NCBI GenBank assembly: GCA_001769385.1
Contig: MEPB01000049.1
Coordinates: forward strand, 124,001 to 188,000
Reading direction: 5' to 3'
Source of the DNA: Bacteroidetes bacterium RIFCSPLOWO2_12_FULL_35_15
GTDB lineage: Bacteria > Bacteroidota > Bacteroidia > 2-12-FULL-35-15
Length of the DNA: 64,000 nucleotides
Positions within the stretch are counted from its first letter, which is position 1; every line of letters begins with the position of its first letter. Below are positions 53,366-62,089 of the stretch, one piece after another. The position numbers and the translations under genes were made by a program. The notes under the pieces are model-generated. The model worked only from the letters and a program-made list of their open reading frames with translations, was not told the DNA's origin and did no database searches.

Positions 53366-53728
53366 ATGAAGGATTTACAAAAATTATTAATGATCGCATT
53401 TTGTTTTTGTGGTATGATGAATACCTTCAACGCGAAAGCTCAGAATGATATGATACCTGCCGAGAGTCCTGATTTTCGGGTTTTTCCAAACCCAACTGAA
53501 AGAGATTATGATACCTACGTAAGTTTACAAGGCTTTAAGGCAAATGATTTATTAGTAGTGGTGTATGATATGTTAGGACGCGAAATTTATTCGAAAGTGG
53601 AAATGGTTGAAAACGGAGGGTTTTTATTTACACTGTCAACAGATGGTAAAAAATTACCAGCAGGGGTTTATTTAATTTCAGCTGCTGCAAATGATAATGT
53701 GTTTAAGCAAAAATTGATTGTACGATAG
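53366..53728 (+). CDS. Mini T9SS protein: signal peptide plus type A sorting domain only
   Basis: 120 residues. Signal peptide 1-26 (NTFNAKAQ), a six- or seven-residue linker, then FRVFPNPTERDYDTYVSLQG through AGVYLISAAANDNVFKQKLIVR, a complete type A T9SS sorting domain. No cargo domain is left. The 262-bp upstream gap, absence of any coding sequence joined in frame, and the strong terminator downstream argue for a complete gene rather than a 3' fragment. Possible roles: a decoy or regulator of sortase PorU, or a tiny surface protein. These are inferences. Confidence 0.75.
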   Translation: MKDLQKLLMIAFCFCGMMNTFNAKAQNDMIPAESPDFRVFPNPTERDYDTYVSLQGFKANDLLVVVYDMLGREIYSKVEMVENGGFLFTLSTDGKKLPAGVYLISAAANDNVFKQKLIVR

Positions 53729-53754
53729 TAAATAGTTCTCTCTAAACTATTTTG

Positions 53755-53790
53755 AACAGCTTTGCAATTATAAAATTGCAGGGCTGTTTT
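53755..53790 (+). terminator. Rho-independent terminator of the mini T9SS gene
   Basis: Stem AACAGC-TTTGCAATT / AATTGCAGGGCTGTT with a short loop and T-rich end, 26 bases after the stop codon. It touches the stop codon of the convergent DUF3108 gene. Confidence 0.75.
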
Positions 53791-54601
53791 ATTTTGGAAC
53801 AAAACAATCAATTTTATTACGTAATCCACTGTATTTAATTAATTTAATTCTTACTTCTCCTATAATAATAGGACTTTCTAAATAAACAGGCAGCCTGTTT
53901 TTATCATCTGTGAGCCAGATAGTCATTTCATCTCCCGCTTTAAAAATAGTCCCTTCAATTAATTTTGGCTGAAGTTTAATACAACGGATCTTGCCCAAAA
54001 GAGGAGTAGTAATGATTTCTTTTCCCAGATATCTTATGTAGGAAGGAACTACAGATCCATCCAATACAAATGTTAAAGGAATGGTATCATTAATTTTATA
54101 ATTTGTAAAATCGAGGCAACGGATATAAAATACAGATGTCACAACATCTTTTACACAATTTGTAATATTTAGGGTATCATAGTTTGGCCCTTTATCTTTC
54201 CTTGTCTCTGTTGTATATACCCGTGTATTCCGGTGATTAAAAACATAATCATCATATGCATAGTATTTGTCTTCATGAACTTCCCTTACAAAACGAAACG
54301 GTTTTAAACTTAATGTATCTGCATATGATTCGTATTTATCGTGAACTTTAAAGAACCAATCATAGTGAGGATAGCTTTTGCCTAGTGTGCTGAAATGATA
54401 TACACTATTCCCATTGATTTTTTTTACCACAATGCTTGAAGCGGCTTCTCCTGCATTCATACGTATGATGCCCCAGGTATAGTCAATATTATAAAGTAAC
54501 TTTTCTCCTTCTTTAAATGCGAAATTAATAGTATTGCAATTATTTTGAGAAAATAATGCAAGGGGAAAAAATATAAATATAGTGGAGAATAATTTTTTCA
54601 T
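53789..54601 (-). CDS. DUF3108 domain-containing exported protein
   Basis: 270 residues from ATG 54601, chosen because it begins the signal peptide MKKLFSTIFIFFPLALFSQ; the frame extends 22 codons further without function. The DUF3108 core is visible: FAFKEGEKLLYNIDYTWGIIRMNAGEAASSIV, YHFSTLGKSYPHYDWFFKVHDKYESY, LKPFRFVREVHEDKY, DVVTSVFYIRCLDF and MTIWLTDDKNRLPVYLES. The family is a beta-rich periplasmic/outer-membrane lipid-pocket type protein of unknown role. Confidence 0.85.
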   Translation of the reverse strand: MKKLFSTIFIFFPLALFSQNNCNTINFAFKEGEKLLYNIDYTWGIIRMNAGEAASSIVVKKINGNSVYHFSTLGKSYPHYDWFFKVHDKYESYADTLSLKPFRFVREVHEDKYYAYDDYVFNHRNTRVYTTETRKDKGPNYDTLNITNCVKDVVTSVFYIRCLDFTNYKINDTIPLTFVLDGSVVPSYIRYLGKEIITTPLLGKIRCIKLQPKLIEGTIFKAGDEMTIWLTDDKNRLPVYLESPIIIGEVRIKLIKYSGLRNKIDCFVPK

Positions 54602-54947
54602 AATCAGGACGCTTTGATGTATTTTCATTTCCATTAAACTCTCAAAAAGAATCTCAATGCCAGACAAAATGCCTCATTTTTCCTTTTTTTGTTTGTGAAC
54701 TATCTGCGATACTAAAATTCGCATGGAATCAACACTATATCAATGACTTTGGTCAATGAAATAGAAGTATCCGCACAATTAACCAAACCGATCCAAGCTA
54801 TTTTTTGGGAACCATGATTCAAAAGGATATTTTTTTTAAAAAGCAATAAATAAGATCATTTCAATAATAAATTTTTCTTAAGAAAATTAAGGACAGATTT
54901 TGTATTTTTGTTTTTTAAGAAATTAATATTAATCATCAAATTATAAA
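54602..54947. other. Divergent intergenic region
   Basis: 346 bp, AT-rich, between the DUF3108 gene and the pRiA4-ORF3-like gene. A TATTTTTG box at 54903-54910 resembles a -7 element 38 bases before ATG 54948, with no convincing TTG partner. A 24-codon frame at 54743-54817 is not called (see rejected items). Confidence 0.4.
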
Positions 54948-55586
54948 ATGGCTGTTTATAGATTTAAAGTTGCTTTTGAAGATAACGAAGACGTATATCG
55001 TGAAATAGAAATAAAATCGGCTCAGAATTTCGAAGATTTTCATAATGTTATTATGCAGTCAATCGATTTTGATAATGCGCATGATGCTTCCTTTTTTATT
55101 AGTGATGATTACTGGCGAAAAGGAGATGAGATTGTATTACGTCCGGTAAAAGAGGATGATAAAAGAAGACCAGCTGAACCAAAACGCCAGATGAATAAAT
55201 GTAAGATGGCTTCATTGATTGATGATCCGCATCAAAAATTTTTGTATATCTATGATCCTAAAACACAATGGACATTTTTAGTTGAATTATTAAAAATTGT
55301 TCCGGATGATGTAAAAGCAACTTATCCAAAGTGTGCCAAGAGTATTGGACTGGCGCCAAAACAATATTTGAAATCGGATGCAATACCCGTTGTGGTTGAT
55401 GAGGATGAATTTGATGAAACTGAACCTGATTCTGATGATGAAGCTTATGTTTTAGCAACTAACGATGATGAAACAGCTCTCTTAGAAAGCTCAGAAGGGG
55501 AAGAAGAAGTAGTTGAGGAAGAAATGATGGAAGATAGCGAAGAATTGTCGGAAGATGCAATTGAAGGCAGTTACGAAGAAGATTAA
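54948..55586 (+). CDS. pRiA4b ORF-3-like / IS1096 passenger TnpR-family protein with acidic tail
   Basis: 212 residues, cytoplasmic. Residues 1-140 match the PRiA4_ORF3 fold: AVYRFKVAFEDNEDVYREIEIKSAQNFEDFHNVIMQSIDFDNAHDASFFISDDYW, then LIDDPHQKFLYIYDPKTQWTFLVELLKI and YPKCAKSIGLAPKQY. Residues ~145-212 are almost purely acidic (Asp/Glu-rich). Despite the transposon-derived family name there is no transposase nearby, and the gene precedes miaA, a linkage I recall as common in Bacteroidetes, so it is likely a resident gene. Function unknown. Confidence 0.82.
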   Translation: MAVYRFKVAFEDNEDVYREIEIKSAQNFEDFHNVIMQSIDFDNAHDASFFISDDYWRKGDEIVLRPVKEDDKRRPAEPKRQMNKCKMASLIDDPHQKFLYIYDPKTQWTFLVELLKIVPDDVKATYPKCAKSIGLAPKQYLKSDAIPVVVDEDEFDETEPDSDDEAYVLATNDDETALLESSEGEEEVVEEEMMEDSEELSEDAIEGSYEED

Positions 55587-55630
55587 ATTAATATATTTCC
55601 CATAAGGGAAGGAAAACAGAATTAATAAAC

Positions 55631-55668
55631 AAAAAATTTTCCCCTCATTTTCGGAGGGGAATTTTTTT
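55631..55668 (+). terminator. Rho-independent terminator between the pRiA4-like gene and miaA
   Basis: Stem ATTTTCCCCTC / GAGGGGAATTTTT, loop ATTTTCG, with a run of seven T at 55662-55668. It ends ten bases before the miaA ATG, so miaA needs its own promoter, readthrough, or attenuation. Confidence 0.85.
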
Positions 55669-55678
55669 GAAAAGAAAA

Positions 55679-56608
55679 ATGACAAAAAAAAGTTTAATTG
55701 TAATAATTGGCCCAACAGCGATAGGAAAAACTTCGCTTAGTATTGCTCTGGCAAAAGAATTAAACTGCCCGGTAATTTCTGCTGATTCTCGTCAATTCTT
55801 TAAAGAAATGAGTATTGGAACAGCAAAACCAAGCAAAGAAGAAATGCAAGGGGTCCCTCATTATTTTATTGATTCACACTCTATAGTTGAAGATTATAAT
55901 GTTGGGAAATTTGAAAATGAAGCAATTGGTTTGTTAGAAAAATTATTTCAAAAACACAATGTGGTGTTGATGGTGGGAGGCTCAGGATTATATATTGATG
56001 CGGTTTGTAAAGGTTTTGATAAATTACCGGAAGCCGATGCTGAACTAAGAGAAAAAATAAATTCAATTTTTGAATCGAAAGGTATGGCAGGATTGCAAGA
56101 GCTTTTGAAAGACCTTGATCCCGAATATTATACTAAAGTTGATCTGCAGAACAGGCATCGCGTAAGCCGGGCCATTGAGGTTTGCTTATGTACCGGAAAG
56201 CCTTATTCTTCTTTACGTGAAGGGAAGAATAAAGAACGAAATTTTAATAGTATTAAGGTCGGATTGAATACATCCCGTGAAGTACTTTATTCACAAATAA
56301 ATCAACGTGTGGATGAAATGATGAAACAAGGTTTGTTAGAAGAAGTAAAAGCACTGCAAGCTCACAAAGGATTGAATGCATTGCAAACAGTAGGATATAG
56401 AGAGTTGTTTGACTATCTGGATAAAAAAAACGATCTGTTTTCTGCTGTTGAATTAATAAAACAAAACACCAGAAATTTTGCAAAACGTCAATTGACATGG
56501 TTCAGAAAAGATCCCGGAATCAAATGGTTTGAACCAGATGCGTTGGAGGAAATAAAAAAATATTTATTGGAGGTTGACACGAATTTCATGAATTTAATAC
56601 GGAAGTAA
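55679..56608 (+). CDS. miaA: tRNA dimethylallyltransferase MiaA
   Basis: 309 residues from ATG 55679; a TTG four codons upstream would lie on the terminator and is not used. P-loop GPTAIGKTSLSIALA, PVISADSRQFFKEMSIGTAKPS (substrate-binding DSRQ) and HYFIDS, VGGSGLYIDAV, NRHRVSRAIEV and the tRNA-binding TVGYRELFDYL...QNTRNFAKRQLTWFRKD are all present. It transfers dimethylallyl from DMAPP to A37 of tRNAs reading UNN codons. The DMAPP source includes ispH at the right end of the window. Confidence 0.96.
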   Translation: MTKKSLIVIIGPTAIGKTSLSIALAKELNCPVISADSRQFFKEMSIGTAKPSKEEMQGVPHYFIDSHSIVEDYNVGKFENEAIGLLEKLFQKHNVVLMVGGSGLYIDAVCKGFDKLPEADAELREKINSIFESKGMAGLQELLKDLDPEYYTKVDLQNRHRVSRAIEVCLCTGKPYSSLREGKNKERNFNSIKVGLNTSREVLYSQINQRVDEMMKQGLLEEVKALQAHKGLNALQTVGYRELFDYLDKKNDLFSAVELIKQNTRNFAKRQLTWFRKDPGIKWFEPDALEEIKKYLLEVDTNFMNLIRK

Positions 56609-56644
56609 TTTCACCTAAAAGGGTGGTGGAATTTTTAAAATTCT

Positions 56645-57847
56645 ATGCGCAAAACAGTAAAAGAATATCTTCATCTTGACAGATCACTACTTAACTTAAT
56701 AACGGTTGAGTTTTTTGTGCAGCTCATTAATGTCTCATTTATTGCCATTCTTCCTTTATACATGAAGTCAGCGGGATATAGCGATGCCCAATATGCACAT
56801 TTTACATCGTATCGTTATTTTGGAATGCTTGCCTTAGCATTGTTTTTAGGAATGTACATTAAGGGCAGAAAGATCATTCCCATGTTTTATATAGCCTCAA
56901 TTGGAGTTCCTTTGTTTGCATTGTTAATTATAATTGGTGTTCAATTACAGTCAACAGGCTTATTACTAGTTTCTCATTTATTATGGGGAATGGCTTATAC
57001 ATTTATTCAGATTCCGATTTTACCATATATCATGCGTAATGCATCAAAAGCACAACAAATACTGGCTATCACACTTAATTTTGCAACATGGAGCATTGCC
57101 AGTATTGCCGGCAGTTTTATTATTGCAGTTTTCAATGGATATGATAAAATTCTTTTCAGTGAGCGGAATTTATTATTTGCCATTTCTGTAATTGGATTTA
57201 TGGGTGTTTACTTTGTTAGAAAAATGAACAAGGCTGAAAAAGTTCCTGTAATGGTTGAAAAGCGAAGTAATTTAAGAGAATATGATTGGAAAATAATTAT
57301 GCGAGCTCTTATACCTACTTGCATTATTGCTATTGGCGCAGGATTTACAATTCCGTTTATGAGTTTGTTCTTTTCGAATGTGCATAATATGAGCACCTCT
57401 GTTTTTTCTACTCTTAATTTTATAACAGCAGTTACGGTTACCATTGTAGCTATATATGTTCCAAAGATCAAGAACCGTTATGGATATTTAAAAGCTATCC
57501 CAACAACACAGGGCTTTGCTATTTTTGCTTTGATAATTATGGCTACCACACAATATTATAGCCATTGGAATTTTGCAATTGTTATTGCTGCATTATTTTA
57601 TTTGTTGCGCCAGCCATTGATGAGTATTGCTGTTCCTATGACAACAGAAATTACCATGAAATATGTAGGTGAAAGAAACCGTGAAATGGTTAGTGGTTTA
57701 ACTTCTGCAATATGGTCGGGTTCAGCTTATTTTAGTGCTGTAGGATTTGGAATACTCCGGCATTTGAATGTTGCGTATGTAAACATCTTTTTGATCACTG
57801 CACCATTACCTTATATTTTATTGGTGTATTCTTTTACACCTTGTTAA
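56645..57847 (+). CDS. Major facilitator superfamily transporter
   Basis: 400 residues with about twelve membrane helices in two halves; the middle loop (~residues 185-215, KKMNKAEKVPVMVEKRSNLREYDWK-like) is charged as in MFS proteins. YFGMLALALFLGMYIKGRK after helix 2 corresponds to the MFS loop 2-3 motif. The second half starts ALIPTCIIAIGAGFTIPFMSLFF. The substrate cannot be inferred. It is 36 bp after miaA and may be read from the same transcript. Confidence 0.85.
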   Translation: MRKTVKEYLHLDRSLLNLITVEFFVQLINVSFIAILPLYMKSAGYSDAQYAHFTSYRYFGMLALALFLGMYIKGRKIIPMFYIASIGVPLFALLIIIGVQLQSTGLLLVSHLLWGMAYTFIQIPILPYIMRNASKAQQILAITLNFATWSIASIAGSFIIAVFNGYDKILFSERNLLFAISVIGFMGVYFVRKMNKAEKVPVMVEKRSNLREYDWKIIMRALIPTCIIAIGAGFTIPFMSLFFSNVHNMSTSVFSTLNFITAVTVTIVAIYVPKIKNRYGYLKAIPTTQGFAIFALIIMATTQYYSHWNFAIVIAALFYLLRQPLMSIAVPMTTEITMKYVGERNREMVSGLTSAIWSGSAYFSAVGFGILRHLNVAYVNIFLITAPLPYILLVYSFTPC

Positions 57848-57886
57848 TTGTGGATTATAACAAACGTGAATTATCAGGAACGATAG

Positions 57887-58291
57887 CTAATTAGAATTCA
57901 CTGCAAAAAGAATTTCTTTATTAAGCCATTCTATTGCTTTGTCACGATTTGCAAAAATTTTTGTCTTGATAAGAGGTTTATTGATCTTGATGTAAAATTC
58001 ACCCACTATCCGGTGTCCAAGAGAGTGTACTAAAAGAGCTTTTGCAATGGTTCTTTGTGCAAATTCAGTACTTGCAGAAAGTTCTCTGGCTTCTTTTGTA
58101 ATGCTGGTAAATAATCCGGAGTCAATCAGAACAGCATAAGGCTTTCCATCTGTTAATTGCAGATTTACCTCTTTAATTTTCAAAACTTCTTCTGTATCAA
58201 GATTTGTGTAATCTAAGATAACGTTTTCAACAAGGGATGAATTTATTAAGCGAATTCTGGCGCATTGAATTTCAATTTCTTTTGTATTCAT
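57887..58291 (-). CDS. STAS/SpoIIAA-like small protein
   Basis: 134 residues without signal peptide. Alternating strands and helices (ARIRLINSSLVENVILDYTNLD, KPYAVLIDSGLFTSITKEARELSAS, KALLVHSLGHRIVGEFYIKIN, KIFANRDKAIEWLNKEI) fit the SpoIIAA-like/STAS fold found widely in Bacteroidetes. It could be a partner in phosphatase/anti-anti-sigma switching with the SpoIIE protein at 16249-19569, but it is 38 kb away and the typical phosphorylated Ser motif of SpoIIAA is not obvious. Confidence 0.65.
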   Translation of the reverse strand: MNTKEIEIQCARIRLINSSLVENVILDYTNLDTEEVLKIKEVNLQLTDGKPYAVLIDSGLFTSITKEARELSASTEFAQRTIAKALLVHSLGHRIVGEFYIKINKPLIKTKIFANRDKAIEWLNKEILFAVNSN

Positions 58292-58430
58292 AATTCAATT
58301 ATGCAAACTTCTTAAGTGCTAATGGGAGTATAAATCCATTTTATTCAGCTATCATTAAGAAATGCTGGAGTTTCAGTTTAGTTCTCAAATCTAAGTATTT
58401 TTGTGAAAACAACAAACTTCATCAAAGAAA

Positions 58431-59354
58431 TTAAAATCCCAACCAGTTTGCATTTATTCCATTTTTAGTAAACTCCATAGCAGGGGCAGGGATTTTTATA
58501 AATCCAACAGAATAAAAAATTGTTCTTAAAAACTTTGATCTTGTTTTTATCCGTGTCAGATCAACATCTAAGGAAAGATAATATTGTCTGTAACGTTCAA
58601 AAAAAACCGGGTTCCCATTTGCATCAAAAATTACCGGATTATTTTCTCCCCCTGTCATTCCTTCTGCACCATAACCAATCGCAATATTTAACCATTTCGG
58701 AAATTTGCTTTCTTTGCCCATGAATGAGGAAGGATTTACAGAAAGCCAATAGGTCTGCCCATTGTAATCTTTCAACATATTTTCCTGAAAATTACTTCCT
58801 AATATGTTTGGCCGGTATTTTGAAAATTTACTTTCCTGAAAAGAATATTTTAAGACAATACGTTGTTCATCCCATGCTAATTCTTGTCCAACCACCATTA
58901 ACGAACCAACAGTATTTGTAGCAAGATCTGCAATAGAAAAACCCCATTCGGTGGAATAACCATCCAATACTTCAATAGTACTTTGATACAAAGAGCCAAG
59001 CATTCCTCCATACCAAATTGCTTTTTTTCGTTCTACACCGCTCCATTTCATTAATCCGATTCCAACACGACCTATATAATAAGAGGTAACAGTATGACCC
59101 ACTTTATCCATTTGTAACCATTCTTTACTGTCATCAAATAAATGAAAGGAAGAGCGTGGATAATCCTTGTACCATAATTCATTTAAACCATATAAAGAGC
59201 TTGCATATAATGCCGTTTCAGTACCAACAACTAATGTTAAACGTTTTTTATTGAAGGGTGTTGAATATATTGAATCGGTTTGTGAAAATAACAGATCAAA
59301 TGAAAAGCAAAGCAGGAAAGCGGTAAAGAGATGGTTGGACTTGAATAAATTCAT
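58431..59354 (-). CDS. DUF2279 exported protein
   Basis: 307 residues. Signal peptide ends FDLLFSQ. The DUF2279 core is visible: LTLVVGTETALYASSLYGLNELWYKDYPRSSFHLFDDSKEWLQMDKVGHTVTSYYIGRVG, IWYGGMLGSLYQSTIEVLDGYSTEWGFSIADLATNTVGS. It has YfiM-like hydrophobic segments and probably sits at the outer membrane. The N-terminal strands and the C-terminal tail look barrel-like. No function is established for the family. Confidence 0.82.
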   Translation of the reverse strand: MNLFKSNHLFTAFLLCFSFDLLFSQTDSIYSTPFNKKRLTLVVGTETALYASSLYGLNELWYKDYPRSSFHLFDDSKEWLQMDKVGHTVTSYYIGRVGIGLMKWSGVERKKAIWYGGMLGSLYQSTIEVLDGYSTEWGFSIADLATNTVGSLMVVGQELAWDEQRIVLKYSFQESKFSKYRPNILGSNFQENMLKDYNGQTYWLSVNPSSFMGKESKFPKWLNIAIGYGAEGMTGGENNPVIFDANGNPVFFERYRQYYLSLDVDLTRIKTRSKFLRTIFYSVGFIKIPAPAMEFTKNGINANWLGF

Positions 59355-59427
59355 TTATACAGAATTCTTTTTTATTTTGACATGAAGTATTTTGCATTAA
59401 TTTTTTTCAAAAAAATAGTAAACAATA

Positions 59428-60603
59428 TTATTCTTGTTTGAAATAATTTAAAGCAGACAGATCCACCAAATGAACATCTTTATAATAAAAGTGAAGAATA
59501 TCCTGGAAATTGTATTTTAATTTAGCCATTCGCATGGCTCCCTCCTGGCAAAGTCCTACTCCGTGGCCATATCCACGACCACTGAATTTTAGTGAATCGC
59601 CAAGGGGCTGAATAGAAAAGTAAGTTGATTTTAATTTAAAATCAGCACGAATGGTTTTTAAGGGGATTTTAAGATCCTGCTCAACAAAAAAAATTGCTCT
59701 TCCATTTTGTTGATTAAATGATGTCGTTCCTTCATTTTTTAAACTGTCTTCCAGCGGAGTATTACGTTTTACCTGTAAATAAGATTTCCAATCTTCCCGC
59801 GAAATGGTACGTTGCCATTTTGCAGCTGTTTCATGCAAACAAAAAGTATCTTTCACCGATTTTAAATAAGTTGTTGAGATAGCCCAGACATCTTGTGAAT
59901 TGCATGTTTCACCACCACAATTTGCATGAAATGCAGCTGTGATCAGGTTCAATTCATTATCCACCACTACTAAACCTTTGGTTTCAATAACTGCTTTCAG
60001 ATCATTATCTTCTGTTGCTCTGCTTAAATAGGCCTGACAATGAACATCATCACACACTTCAAAATTTTCTACTACATGACGATTGATATGCGCCAATAAA
60101 TAAGTACGACATAAAATAGCTTGTAATTTATAATATTCCAAAGAGCTGTTTTTACCGGCTTCCGATTCAACTACTCCTGCAATATATTTTTCGAGATCAA
60201 CTATATTGATGATCTTAAGCTGACTTTTATCTGCTGAAATAGAAACTTCCAGATTGTCATCGTAGGTTCTGATATGGCTCGTAGGGTCAATAGATTTTAC
60301 TTTGTAAGCGGCAAATGTTTCTTTTGCGACCATTTTTAAAGATGCAAACTTTCCAATATTTTTTTCAAATGTTTTTAATCGAATAGAATCTCCTTCAATT
60401 GCCATTTGAAAAATCCCGGTCGGGTCATAATCCATTAACAGTATTCCATCCCCGTAAATCATATAGCTTCCGCTGATAGGAGAAAAAATAAAATTTTTAA
60501 TTATTTTAGTGCTTAAAATACGTACTCTTACATTTTCTGCATGGACATTGGTAACCACCGAAAATAAAATAAAAACAAGGATATATTTATTTATTGACTT
60601 CAT
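59428..60603 (-). CDS. SpoIID/LytB-domain peptidoglycan-related protein
   Basis: 391 residues from ATG 60603, which starts the signal peptide KSINKYILVFILFSVVTNVHA; an ATG four codons earlier is possible. SpoIID domain: IVDLEKYIAGVVESEAGKNSSLEYYKLQAILCRTYLLAHI, then AFHANCGGETCNSQDVW and the terminal GRGYGHGVGLCQEGAMRMAKLKYNFQDILHFYY. SpoIID is a lytic transglycosylase acting on denuded glycan strands; the conserved Glu in VVESEAG is present. Denuded strands are also what SPOR domains bind, which links it in theme to the giant SPOR protein. Confidence 0.9.
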   Translation of the reverse strand: MKSINKYILVFILFSVVTNVHAENVRVRILSTKIIKNFIFSPISGSYMIYGDGILLMDYDPTGIFQMAIEGDSIRLKTFEKNIGKFASLKMVAKETFAAYKVKSIDPTSHIRTYDDNLEVSISADKSQLKIINIVDLEKYIAGVVESEAGKNSSLEYYKLQAILCRTYLLAHINRHVVENFEVCDDVHCQAYLSRATEDNDLKAVIETKGLVVVDNELNLITAAFHANCGGETCNSQDVWAISTTYLKSVKDTFCLHETAAKWQRTISREDWKSYLQVKRNTPLEDSLKNEGTTSFNQQNGRAIFFVEQDLKIPLKTIRADFKLKSTYFSIQPLGDSLKFSGRGYGHGVGLCQEGAMRMAKLKYNFQDILHFYYKDVHLVDLSALNYFKQE

Positions 60604-60703
60604 TAAGTAAAACATTTTTTATATTTCTTGTTCTTTGATTATTCAATCTTTAAAATTCTATTCCAATTTTTTTGCCATTTCGCTCTTTTTGGAAAATGAC
60701 ATT

Positions 60704-61801
60704 TTATTTTAAATAACTAAACATTAGCCCGGCAGTTTTTTTTGAAGCACCCGGGCCACCAAGTTTAGTTTTTAGTTCAGCATAATTGTTCAACATATTT
60801 TTTCTTGAATTCGAATTAAATAATTTATCCAATTCAATTTTAAGATTCGTTTCATTCAATTCGTTTTGAATCAGTTCTTTTACAATTTCCTTATCCATTA
60901 TTAAGTTAACCAACGAAATATATTTTACTTTCACCAATTTTTTTGCAATACAATAGGAGATCGCTCCACCTTTATAGCAAACTACTTCGGGCACTCCAAA
61001 TAATGCTGCTTCTAAAGTTGCTGTGCCTGATGTAACCAATGCTGCTTCAGCTTTTTGTAACAATTGATAGGTTTGATTAAAAACAATTTTTACATCTGCA
61101 TTTCTAATAAAGGTTTGATAAAATTCTTTATGTTGAGAAGGGGCACCTGCAATTACAAATTGAAAATCAGGATAGTGTTTTTGCATGGAAAGCATCAGTG
61201 GCAATATAGTTGCAATTTCTTGCTTTCTGCTCCCCGGCAATAATGCAACAATAGGTTTGCTCGAATTTAAGGACAAGGAGTTGTCTTGCAGAGAAAATTG
61301 CTGCACGGCATCCAATAAAGGGTGGCCGACAAAATCTACCTGATAATTATAACGCTGATAGAATTCTTTTTCAAAGGGAAGGATAACGAACATTTTATCT
61401 ACGATACGTTTTATTTTATGAACACGAGATTCTTTCCATGCCCATACTTGAGGTGAGATGTAGTAAAAAGTTTTTATCCCTGTTGTTTTTGCATATTCCG
61501 CAATTCGCAAATTAAATCCAGGATAATCCACTAATATCAGTACATCTGGTTTATTCTGAGAAATATCCTTTTTACAGAGGTCAATATTCTTAAAAATTGT
61601 GCGGAGGTTCATCAAGACTTCTGTGAAACCCATAAATGCCAGGTCACGATAATGTTTTACGATTGTCGCTCCTTGTTCTTTCATTAGATCACCACCCCAA
61701 CAACGAAATTGTGCTTTTGCATCTGAATTTTTCAATTCTTTCATTAAATTGGATGCATGTAGATCGCCTGAAGCTTCTCCTGCTATGATGTAGTAGTTCA
61801 T
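60704..61801 (-). CDS. lpxB: Lipid-A-disaccharide synthase LpxB
   Basis: 365 residues. N-terminus YYIIAGEASGDLHASNLMKEL is the LpxB hallmark; FRCWGGDLMKEQGA, LAFMGFTEVL, DVLILVDYPGFNLRIAEYAK, YYISPQVWAWKESRV, LPFEKEFYQRYNYQVDFVGHPLLD, LLPGSRKQEI and LVTSGTATLEAALFGVPEVVCYKGG are all present. It condenses UDP-2,3-diacylglucosamine with lipid X in lipid A biosynthesis at the inner membrane. The upstream small membrane gene ends directly against its ATG. Confidence 0.96.
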   Translation of the reverse strand: MNYYIIAGEASGDLHASNLMKELKNSDAKAQFRCWGGDLMKEQGATIVKHYRDLAFMGFTEVLMNLRTIFKNIDLCKKDISQNKPDVLILVDYPGFNLRIAEYAKTTGIKTFYYISPQVWAWKESRVHKIKRIVDKMFVILPFEKEFYQRYNYQVDFVGHPLLDAVQQFSLQDNSLSLNSSKPIVALLPGSRKQEIATILPLMLSMQKHYPDFQFVIAGAPSQHKEFYQTFIRNADVKIVFNQTYQLLQKAEAALVTSGTATLEAALFGVPEVVCYKGGAISYCIAKKLVKVKYISLVNLIMDKEIVKELIQNELNETNLKIELDKLFNSNSRKNMLNNYAELKTKLGGPGASKKTAGLMFSYLK

Positions 61802-62077
61802 TTAGCCGATCCGTAGATAATTCGAAAAAAATGTAAGATATGCAATGACCCCCGCCCAAATAAGGGTAGAAATTAAAACACCTTTCAATCCATTATTTTT
61901 CTCCCGTCTCTGATACAAATAAAATGGAATAAGATTAGCGGCAATGCACAGGCTTACATTCACTTTTTTTAATCCTGTAGTATTTACAAGAAGATAATAA
62001 AGAGAGTAAAAAATTATCGGAGTAAGAATACCAAGTAAAATACCTACCCAAGTTTTATCCCAATCAAAGTTTTTCAT
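61802..62077 (-). CDS. Small three-helix membrane protein between surE and lpxB
   Basis: 91 residues with three hydrophobic segments (GILLGILTPIIFYSLYYLL, VSLCIAANLIPFYL, GVLISTLIWAGVIAYLTFF). Its stop codon directly abuts the lpxB start, and it begins 12 bp after surE ends, so the three genes are one transcription unit. No family recognised. Position suggests envelope or lipid A function, which is inference only. Confidence 0.75.
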   Translation of the reverse strand: MKNFDWDKTWVGILLGILTPIIFYSLYYLLVNTTGLKKVNVSLCIAANLIPFYLYQRREKNNGLKGVLISTLIWAGVIAYLTFFSNYLRIG

Positions 62078-62089
62078 TTTACGATCAAT

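Noticed and set aside
54743-54817. 24-codon frame starting MTLVNEIEVSAQL, faintly like the N-terminus of SRPBCC/AHSA1 proteins
   Set aside because: Too short, no continuation in any frame, and the similarity is only a few residues; could be a worn fragment but cannot be supported.
54948-55586. Reading the IS1096-passenger-like gene as an insertion sequence
   Set aside because: No transposase, terminal inverted repeats or target duplications are visible around it, and the gene context before miaA looks stable.
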